The notes beneath the pieces were generated by a model. That model saw nothing but the letters and a program-made list of their open reading frames with translations, had not been told where the DNA came from and searched no databases. From assembly GCF_030272615.1 (NCBI RefSeq), contig NC_081414.1:47484501-47548500 (forward strand): 64,000 bases of DNA, read 5' to 3'. The first letter of the stretch is position 1, and each line of letters opens with the position of its first letter. A program made the translations under genes and the position numbers. The stretch is from Cryptomeria japonica. Lineage: Eukaryota > Streptophyta > Pinopsida > Cupressales > Cupressaceae. Below, one piece after another: positions 56,449 to 64,000 of the stretch.

Positions 56449-59400
56449 TCATTCTTGATTCCCCTCTTCATTGGATTTATGGAAATCTTCAAATTTAGCA
56501 AGGATGGCTTTCATTTTTGCTTCGTTCGGCATCAAGGTAGAACTTGTGATGATTTGGACGCGGGACATTGCATCTTGAATCTTCACCTGTTTCTTTTTAA
56601 CATCCTTCAACATGGATGCGAGGACTTCAAAGCTGACCTGAATTTCTAACAGTTTATCAAATGTATCAAGAGAGAAATCTTGTCCTGTGCATTGATCCAT
56701 CAAAGAAAGGAATTCTTGCGTGACAACTTCAGCAGTGACGAGATTTTGATCGCTATCATATAAATAGCAAGGGAGATCACCAACTTTAGAAAAAATAAGG
56801 TCAACCTCGTCGTCACCTTCTTTCTTCTCCTGGTCCAGCTCTGCAATCATTAACTTCATTGTCTCTTGTTTATGAGACAATAAAGACAAGATTTGAATGT
56901 ACTTCTCCCTTGTGGGAATTACCTTATTCTCAACCAGGACATCTATCTTGAAGTCCTCCATTTTGCTCCACAAGGTAGTACTTTTCACAACCTCCTCCAT
57001 CTCCTGTGATAAAGAGGTTTTGAGTCCTTGCATCCGACTCTGGATTACTTCATAATCGGACAATAGTTCCACTATTGAGCTCAGAAGATGAGAGCCTTCT
57101 GACCTTAGCCTTGAAATCCACTCATCCATCACTCGGCCTTTAGCTCCCACTTGTTCAATCTTCTTGAGAGCTTCGGTATCTATTGAAGATCCTATAGGCT
57201 CTATCTCTTGAGAAGATTGTGTGACCTTTAGAAGAACGTTGGTCAGCTGTTCACACTTCTACTTCAAGATATTTTTCTCATCCCTCTCTTGATCCAATCT
57301 TCTCAATAAAGAATTAAGGGCTGTCCGAGAATCTAATTTCACTCTCATGTGTTTCCACCCCGAGCTCTACGACCTACATGGTATAGTCTTCAGATTGTAT
57401 GTTACCTTTGTCCTTGTCTGACGATGGCACCATAACTTCAGCGTATTTTCTCTTGGAAGTTGGGTCTATTACCACCCAAGATACCGTCTTTGGCTTTTTT
57501 GTTCCCTTAGGCTTCAAGGGAACTAAAAGTTCAAAGTCAAACTCATCTGGGGATATCACTTGTTTTTTCCTCTTAGGGGCCACTACTTCCATCGAGGGGG
57601 GTAGTTCTGGATTAGCTGATGGAGTAGTAGCTCCTTGCTGACTTGGAGTTGAAGCTTCGAAAGCAGGGAGACTGGAACTTGGGGTAGTTGTGAGTGTTAC
57701 TGATGGTGCTGATATTGAGGCATCTAGTGGAACATTTGTTGCTGCTACCTCTTTAGTTACAGATGGAAGAGTGGAGGGTGCTGTGAATGTAACTTCAGCA
57801 CTTACCAATGGAGGAATTGTCGTGGTGGTGGTAGTAGTGACTGGTAAATCTATTGAAACCTGTTATGTAAGTGCATCTTGCAAGGTCTCATTAAAATCCA
57901 TCATGGTGGATTCAAAAGTAGATGAAGGGATATCATCTAAATTAGAGAAGTTGGTTATTGTAAAAAACTGACCAACGGTCTCTGATTGCATCATAACCAT
58001 ACTTAGATCTCCATCTTCTTGAAAGTCTTCATCTTCTTGATCAGAGTCAAAGTCAGAGTCAATAGAATGGACGATTACCTGTGAGGTAATCAGGGCATCA
58101 ACTTCAGCGGGATGTGATACTTCTTCTGCCTGTACTTCCTCTTGTTGAGGAATTTCACCTTCTTCAACCTCCTTTCCTTTTCCAACTTCACTGGCAGGCG
58201 ATTGTTCTGGCTCCTTCGCCACTGCTTCCTGTGATGCGGATGATGATTCACCCTTCTTCGACCCTTTAACTATAAATTTGATTTTGGGTCCTTTACCCTT
58301 TGATTGTATTACAGGAGCTGAGGATAGTGCTTGTGGGTCTGCCCTGCTCTTTGTTCTTGTTTTAGCTGTTGTTGTCTTGCCCAATGGGCCATCACTGTTG
58401 TCATCATCTCCTGAACTAGTGGGAAGTTGTTTCTGTTAGGGTTTCAAGCAGATCCGAAGCAAATATGAACTAACAATTATATGCAGATTTAAATACAAAA
58501 GATAAAGAAATAAAACAGGACACAGATAACACAGAGATTTAACGTGGTTCACCCAGAATGGGTTACGTCCACCATATACAGCCGTCCAATCTTTCTTATT
58601 ATCTAGCAAAAATAGTACATCAACCTTCAAATGCATTAAGCATCCCAGCCGCTTATAACATGCGTTTTTAGGGCAACAAACAAAGTCGGCCTTTTTAGGG
58701 TTTTATTACAATGTCGGTTTTCATCAACGAAAAACGACCGACTTTGTTTGTTGCCCTAAAAACGCATGTTATAAGCAGCTGGGATGCTTAAGGCATTGCA
58801 AGGTTGATGTACTATTTTTGCTGGATAATAAGAAAGATTGGACGGCTGTGTATGGTGGACATAACCCATTCTGGGTGAACCACGTTAAATCTCTGTGTTA
58901 TCTGTGTCCTGTTTTATTTCTTTATCTTTTGTATTTAAATCTGCATATAATTGTTAGTTCATATTTGCTTCGGATCTGCTTGAAACCCTAACAGTTTCAT
59001 CCTAAGGTTTTGTTTTAGCAACCAAGCATTGGTGTTTGCTAAGATAGGAGAGATCCTCTGTGTAATAGATTTGCTTTCTTTGTTTGACCATTGCACAAGT
59101 GGAATTGGGGAGTCAACAATCTTCTTCTCATAATAAACAGGGTCCACTATGTCATCTGTGTCCTCCATGGTCATAGGGATCTTAGCTAGATCCAAATTTT
59201 CAATTTGTTCCAGAGTAAGGCGGCTGAAATCCATCCTTCTTATATCCTCATTCTGACAATCTGCCCAAACATCCTCAAACCTATAAACATGAGTATAAGT
59301 CCTTTTGAGTTTGTTCTTTATACCCCGAAAATCAAAATTGGTTCGGGCCTTGAATCTTCTCATGGTATTCCACTGCATTTCCTCCTCCATATTTTTGGCC

Positions 59401-60614
59401 TTGGGATTGGTTAGCACTGAATACCTGCCAATTGGCTCTGGGAATTTCAGCCCAGTCTTATGTGCTTGTGATTGTTTTTCATGCACACTAATCAGTTGTC
59501 TGCACAACTCCATAAGGACAATTTTGTCTGAGGGGAACCTTGGAAGAATGAAGGGCTCACCTGAGAAACATCCAATTCGGATATAGGTGAATGTGGGAAA
59601 CTGTAGAAATACACACCCAAAATGAGACACCCTGCTGTAAGCGGCCTCTGATATTCTTCTCTTCTATAGGCCTTTATCAAAAATGCACTTCCATACAGCA
59701 AAGAAGGCATCATTAACCCTTCTGTAATGATTACCTTGATTCTTGATTGTCAGCTGGTCATAGTACTCCCAAACGGGCACCACTCTTCTGTCACCCTTGG
59801 TAGCCAAGCCTGGATATTGCCTCATTGAAGCAGCTGCGTAAACCAGGTATGAGGTCATGTAAAACTTCAGTGTTACCTTGACCTCCATCAATTGAGCACA
59901 AAGCGCATCACTGATCTGTTCTCCCCAATCAATTCTTGCGGCCCCCTTTCTAATTATATTTATGTAATAAGACATCCAGCTTTGAAAATAATGAGAGTCC
60001 TTTAATCCTCTCACTCTGGATAACATGGTGACCATGTCGTTATATTCCTCATTAAAATCACCCCTGTGGAAGGACTTAGGCCATCGTGAGGTGAGGGAAG
60101 TTCTTGCAGTAGAGAGACAAACAATATTGATCACCTTTTTGCATTTATCCTCATGTTTCTCGTAATACTCTTGAGCACTCTCTTGAGAAATATCAGCTAC
60201 TTCTACAACTGATGAACCTTTAAAGACACTATTGAAGAATACACTGCCTAGAGTCATGATGACATTCTGATCTTCATCTTTCACTTGCCTTCTGCTTGGA
60301 TCAAAGTGATCAGCTACTGCCAGTACAAATTCAGGATCATGAGCCGCAACTAGGAAAGATGCATACTTATGTAGCTCAGATTTGATTAAACTGGTTAGAC
60401 ATGCAGGAGCCTTTTGAACCCGGTCAACAAATTCTTGCATATCAACATGCCCAATTTCGGTGTCTCTTATCTCCTTAATATTTGAGTCCATTGAACTCTC
60501 TGGGTACAAATTCAAGTACCTGTCGTACTTGTATTTCATCTTTTTTGATGATGCTTTACTTGGAGAAGGTTGTCCTAAGGAAGACTCGGGTTTGTTGTGA
60601 GAGAACTTTGACAT
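56449..60614 (-). pseudogene. broken homologue of the 1072-aa unknown protein
   Basis: ATG at 60612-60614. The region 60500-59000 aligns by eye with 48756-51974: FVLAVADHFDPSRR vs HELIIECARHYDPQSR, DFNEEYNDMVTM vs DFQEEYRDLITM, FYMTSYLVYA vs FHMSSYVIYA, FPTFTYIRIGC vs YPKFTYIRVHGC, LPRFPSDKIVLMEL vs LPRYPTDRIVLIEV. In-frame stops at 59664-59666 (TAG) and 57863-57865 (TAA), a stop and frameshift around 57250-57374, and a 560-bp palindromic insertion at 58434 whose removal keeps the phase. The middle is acidic and Ser/Thr-rich, and the C-terminus (57150-56449) is a helical region of 233 residues. No known domain was recognised. Confidence 0.78.
58429..58998. mobile_element. 560-bp palindromic element with 5-bp duplication
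   Basis: Element 58434-58993, flanked by GTTTC (58429-58433, 58994-58998). Arms 58434-58689 and 58738-58993 are each 256 bp, inverted and nearly identical, around a 48-bp spacer. Ends are TGTTAGGG and CCCTAACA. The arm text (AGATTTAACGTGGTTCACC and GTTACGTCCACC) is typical of the 5' part of plant copia/TRIM LTRs, so this looks like two inverted copies of one LTR end inserted as a unit. It carries no coding capacity and would give a long hairpin RNA. Confidence 0.85.
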
Positions 60615-60784
60615 TCGTGCACAATGACTGCATTCAACACTGATGATTAGCTATTCATCATTATCAAAATCAGTTTTTCTCAAACGGATCGAAAAACGAG
60701 ACTCAAAACAGGCTTAGGAGTAAAACTGTCAAAAACAGCAGGTCGGGGAAAAAAGTCCGACCTGCTCTTTTGAAAACAAAAATT
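60615..60784 (-). other. leader between palindrome array and broken ORF
   Basis: No primer site of the initiator-Met or TGGCGAC type was recognised here, unlike the intact ORF's upstream junction. Confidence 0.4.
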
Positions 60785-61872
60785 GCACATCGGACTTTAA
60801 AGTCTGAAGTGCAAATAAAAACACCTTGATCTGCACATCGGACTTTAAAGTCTGATGTGCAATCTTGTGAAAGGGTTATCAACACATCGGACTTTAAAGT
60901 CCGATGTGTCAATCTAGGTAAAAACATTAACACATCGGACTTTGTAGGGGAAAAACTTCAAACAAGCACATCAGACTTTAAAGTCCGATGTGCTTCCTAG
61001 AAAAGATTTAAAGGCACAGCTTACTAAGGGGAAAGACAACTGGTTGACATGTCAGGTTTTAAAACCCGACATGTCAACCCACTCCCCTCTACATATCGGA
61101 TTTTAAAGTCTAATATGCGAAGGTTAAGATCCCGCATATTGGACTTTAAAATCTGATATGCGGAGATACGTTTCTCCAGCAGCACACCGGACTTTAAAAT
61201 CCAATATGCAGCTTTAGAAGGGGGGCTCCGAAGGGCAATTGGGTTTTGAAGTCCGATTGTCCTCCGGAACAAGGGAGACAATCGGACTACAAAATCCGAT
61301 TGCCTCCGGAGAGAAGTCCGAAAAAGACAAACAAAAACAAAAAGAAAAACGAAAACAAACAAGATGCAAACCTGAAAAAGAAACCCGGAAAGACAAAAAG
61401 AAACACAAACCCTACCTCTTCCGCTTCACTGATGATGGAAAAAGATCCAACAATGGAGCAAGGAAAATCCAAATCACGACGAGTAAAAGCAGAGGAGGGC
61501 GCACGGAGAAGAAGACAAGCCACAATGAAAACCCAAAACGCAAAAATTAACTTTAAAAAGCTTTTTTAACAAACCCTAATAGCAATTAATGCGGCATTAA
61601 TACAACACGCAATTGCATGTCGGGCTTTAAAGTCCGACATGCAAGCTAGGAACACTTGCACTTCAGACTTTAAAGTCCGACATGCAAGTGATGGGCAAAT
61701 CACCCGCAGTTCGGACTTTAAAATCCGAACTGCAGGCTAAGACAAACTGCAGTTCAGACTTTAAAGTCCGATCTGCAAGTAGGAAAACCACAAATACATA
61801 CCGGACTTTAAAGTCCGAAGTGTATTTGTAACAAAGAACCCTGCAGTTCGGACTTTAAAGTCCACACTGCAA
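60785..61872 (-). repeat. array of 16 palindromes plus one half unit, CGGACTTTAAAGTCCG core
   Basis: Units at 60785, 60833, 60882, (half at 60929), 60966, 61042, 61091, 61133, 61182, 61236, 61278, 61613, 61653, 61706, 61747, 61792 and 61841, each 24-38 bp and about 45-50 bp apart within two blocks. The core is GACTTTAAAGTC or a close variant. Outer arms differ between units but pair within a unit: GCACATC/GATGTGC, ACACATC/GATGTGT, GGTTGACATGTC/GACATGTCAACC, CGCATAT/ATATGCG, TTGCATGTC/GACATGCAA, GCAGTTC/GAACTGC. Confidence 0.9.
61303..61612. other. A-rich gap between the two palindrome blocks
   Basis: Polypurine-rich sequence with overlapping open frames on both strands caused by low complexity; no protein supported. 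Confidence 0.5.
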
Positions 61873-62042
61873 GTAAAACTGCAAACTTAAGGAACAAGGA
61901 AAACAATAAAAACGGAAAGCAAAGAACGAAACGAACTAACCGACCAAGTCGATTAAGCTCTCCCGGAGACCATAAGGTACGAAACGGACCAATTTCGTAG
62001 GGTTGCCTCATGATTTTGGCCAAGCTGAAATCGAGGACAACA

Positions 62043-63539
62043 AGGTGGTCGGGGCGTTAGTGAGACCAAATGGTAGAACCGAAAACTCAAAATGTCCATA
62101 GTGACATCTGAATGCTATTTTGGGAATATCCTCTTCCCTCATTCTAATCTGATGGTATCCTAACCTTAGATCAATTTAAGAGAAATATCTTGCTTCGTGT
62201 AGTTCATCCATTAGTTCGTCAATTCTCAGAATAGGGTATCTGTTTTTTATAGTCTTTTTATTCAGGGCCCAGTAATCTATGCACATTCTCATCGTCCCGT
62301 CTTTCTTCTTGACCAATACCACTGATGAAGCAAAGAGGTTGCTGCTTGGTTGGATGTGTCCCATTTATAATAATTCTTTTATGGTTTTTTCAATCTCCTC
62401 TTTGAATTTGTGGGGATGGCGGTAAGGAGTGGTAATGACAAGTTTCGCTCCTCCTAATTCAATCGAGTGTTCAAATCCCCTTTTTGGGGGTAAGCCCGAG
62501 GGAATGTCTTCGAAGACTTTTTTCTGTCTCCGACGAATGGGTTGTATATCACTATGAACGATTTGACCTTCGGTCGGAGATTTATCCAAGACCATACATT
62601 GGGCGACCCAGTCTCCTTGATCATGCCTAAAGATTTTCTCCATTTTATTACATGATACTATCTTTGGAGAGCCATCGGGAATTCCTTTTAATGTTATCTC
62701 TCTCCCTTCATGTTGGAAGCATATCTCCCGATTTGGACTATCCATGGTGAACCGTCCTAATGAGTTTATCCATGGCATCCCCAAAATGATGTCATTCTCT
62801 AGGTTCACCACAAAGAAGTTCCTCTTAATTGTATGCCCCCCCAGGGTGACTTCCAATTGAGGTATAATTTTAGTGCACCTGTCTATGACTTTGTTGCCTA
62901 TGTTCACTTCAAACCCTCCAAACTCTTGAGTTTTTAACCTTCTCTTTGCTGCTAAGTGTTTGCTAATGAAGTCATGTGAGGCTCCTGTGTCTACCAGAGC
63001 GATTACTTTCTGTCCTTTGATAATCCCTTTGAGTTTGAAACATCTATTGTCACTTCCTTGAGTGATGACTGCCAAGGTCCCTGGTTCATTGCTTTCAAAC
63101 CTGGCCCTTTTATAGGGTCTTTCCTCATCCCGCATTTCTTCTATGTTATTTAACTGTCCTCTTTTACATCATGGCCTTTCCCCCATGGGGCCTTGCATTT
63201 GAAAAATAACCCTTTCTCCATGAGTTCCTCTCTCTCCTTACATTGGTGATTCAAACTCCAAGGTTTCTTGCAAAAGCGGCGGGATCTCTCCCGACAGTCC
63301 CTCTGGTGTCCCTCATTCCTATGCGGTGTTTTGGTTGAGGTGTTCTTGGGAGCACTAAATTCAACCATCCTAGTTTTCTTAATGGCCTCTACTAAATTTT
63401 GTGGTTCCAAGGGTTTTACAACCATCCTAGTTTTCTTAATGGCCTCTACTAAATTTTGTGGTTCCAAGGGTTTTACAAAACTTTTAATAGAGTCTTTCAA
63501 GCCTTCTAAAAACATGTAAGTAAGCCTTCTCTGGGATAG
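62043..63539 (-). pseudogene. gag-pol: chromovirus gag C-terminus, protease and RT start (broken)
   Basis: From 63539 down: gag middle (MFLEGLKDSIKSFVKP), two zinc-knuckle-like segments (CKKPWSLNHQC and CKAPWGKGH), protease with DTGASHDFIS (about 62990), and RT with [17 protein letters not shown]. In-frame TAA codons at 62365-62367 and 62176-62178, and a frameshift between gag and protease (about 63140). A 57-bp tandem duplication in gag (63364-63477) repeats 19 residues. The gag N-terminus is cut at 63540 by another LTR. The RT resumes at 55527 beyond the inserted element. Confidence 0.85.
63364..63477 (-). repeat. 57-bp tandem duplication in gag
   Basis: Two identical 57-bp units, 63364-63420 and 63421-63477, in frame (19 codons each), encoding VKPLEPQNLVEAIKKTRMV twice. 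Confidence 0.92.
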
Positions 63540-64000
63540 TGTAATATCCCCACAATTTTTTTAAATTTATTTCCAGTTACAATCACAACAAGAACCTGTT
63601 AAAGTTAGGAAATGAACATAGAAAAATGTTGAAATTGTAACCCTTCCACTTTCTGATTACCAAGTGCCCAATATGGAAAGGTGAGAGCATACAGTGTTGA
63701 GGGGATCGTTAGCGTCAAATAACTGGAAATAATACAATGCTTGGGCGGCAAGCCAACCCCTTCCACTTTTCAGCAGGATATGGAGAATATTAAAAATCAC
63801 TTGGCGGTAAACCAGCCAAGGATGATGCAAGAACCAAAGAACAATCACTCTACTGCTTATGTAGCGGGAGGACTAGAAATGAAATAGCAATCAACTCCAC
63901 CGCTTATTCAGCAGGAGGACTGAAAATGAGATTACAATCAACTCAAACGCTTATTCAGCAGGAGGACAGAATTACAATAGATAAGAAGGCGGCAAGCCAG
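63540..64000 (-). mobile_element. partial LTR of the 2 kb chromovirus family, runs off the window
   Basis: Starts TGTAATATCCCC and carries the family's GATTACCAAGTGCCCAAT stretch (about 63655) and 'accgcttattcagcaggagga' hairpin-type units (about 63845-63965). It abuts the middle of a chromovirus gag with no primer site between, so it is more likely an independent insertion than that element's own LTR. The left target sequence would be GATAG (63535-63539). Confidence 0.82.

Larger units (their letters stand above)
55523..62047 (-). mobile_element. 6.5 kb inserted element carrying the unknown ORF family
   Basis: Bounded by a perfect AGGTG duplication (55523-55527, 62043-62047); the interrupted RT frame reads through when one copy is kept, so both ends are certain. 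Plus-strand ends are TGTTGGGTG and GAGGACAACA, i.e. TG..CA. On the minus strand it holds a palindrome-array region (60785-61872), then the broken ORF (60614-56449), then a terminal region 55528-56403 with a TATA-like box (minus TATATAAGG, about 56283). The two terminal regions begin alike (TGTTGTC) but I could not see long LTR-type identity between them, so the class is unclear. It encodes no gag-pol and must be non-autonomous. Confidence 0.82.
53230..63539 (-). mobile_element. old chromovirus, split by a 6.5 kb insertion
   Basis: Minus-strand order: gag middle (63539 down), protease and RT start to 62043, then after the insertion RT end, RNase H, integrase and chromodomain (55527-53240), polypurine tract and LTR fragment. 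The two halves join in frame across the target duplication AGGTG at the RT segment reading [13 protein letters not shown]. Its own 5' end is lost behind the LTR that begins at 63540. Several stops and frameshifts; the oldest layer in this part. Confidence 0.88.

Noticed and set aside
58434-58993. Ordinary MITE
   Set aside because: TG..CA ends, 5-bp duplication and copia-LTR-like text in the arms point to retroelement integration rather than a cut-and-paste DNA transposon; not fully excluded.
61239-61569. Lysine-rich plus-strand frames of about 105 codons
   Set aside because: Low-complexity purine-rich DNA; frames overlap on both strands with no motif.
60785-61872. CRISPR-like regular repeat array
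   Set aside because: Units are palindromes with variable arms, spacers are not uniform in length, and the setting is a plant retroelement; no cas genes.
1-64000. tRNA, rRNA or organellar insertions
   Set aside because: Apart from the 12-base primer sites no tRNA-like or rRNA-like sequence was recognised when reading both strands.

Overview
The window is a land-plant nuclear genome segment made almost entirely of nested LTR retrotransposons. Plant origin is shown by gag-pol polyproteins of plant Ty3/gypsy chromoviruses, Tat/Ogre-like gypsy and Ty1/copia elements, by initiator-Met primer-binding sites (TGGTATCAGAGC), and by two exons of a plant isoamylase (ISA3-like starch debranching enzyme) on the minus strand. 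Long AT-rich noncoding stretches and deep nesting suggest a very large genome such as a gymnosperm; that is inference.

Layout. 1-210 is a possible host exon of unknown identity. About 1.2-6.3 kb is a decayed Tat-like leader and gag, split by a 1.9 kb solo LTR (TSD ATGAA). 7623-14112 is a complete, apparently intact chromovirus on the minus strand with LTRs that look identical (TSD TGTTA). 14845-16980 is a short non-autonomous LTR element (TSD CTCAT). 18.0-18.7 kb holds the isoamylase exons. 20365-22642 is a solo LTR, followed by two further LTR-like pieces. 28498-38473 is a Ty1/copia element (TSD GTTTT) carrying a 2 kb solo LTR and a half-deleted chromovirus. 39.56-44.69 kb is a 5'-truncated Tat-like pol with one nonsense codon, followed by a 3.1 kb LTR (45666-48755) and an intact 1072-residue ORF of unknown function (48756-51974). 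From about 53.0 to 63.5 kb lies an old minus-strand chromovirus split by a 6.5 kb insertion (55528-62042, TSD AGGTG). That insertion carries a broken homologue of the unknown ORF and is itself split by a 560-bp perfectly framed palindromic element (TSD GTTTC). A further LTR starts at 63540 and leaves the window.

The most striking signal is not a protein. Six different retroelements each carry, in noncoding RNA-producing parts (LTR, internal leader or 3' UTR), a family-specific array of short hairpins or palindromes. Arms differ between units while complementarity is kept (covariation). The clearest is the array of 16 palindromes plus one half unit at 60785-61872, all centred on GACTTTAAAGTC-like cores with changing outer arms. 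A second shared signal is a 20-22 bp palindrome (ACTTACTA-N4-TAGTAAGT) in the U3 of several LTR families that otherwise look different.

No tRNA, rRNA or CRISPR features were recognised. All similarity statements were made by eye; no database search was possible.
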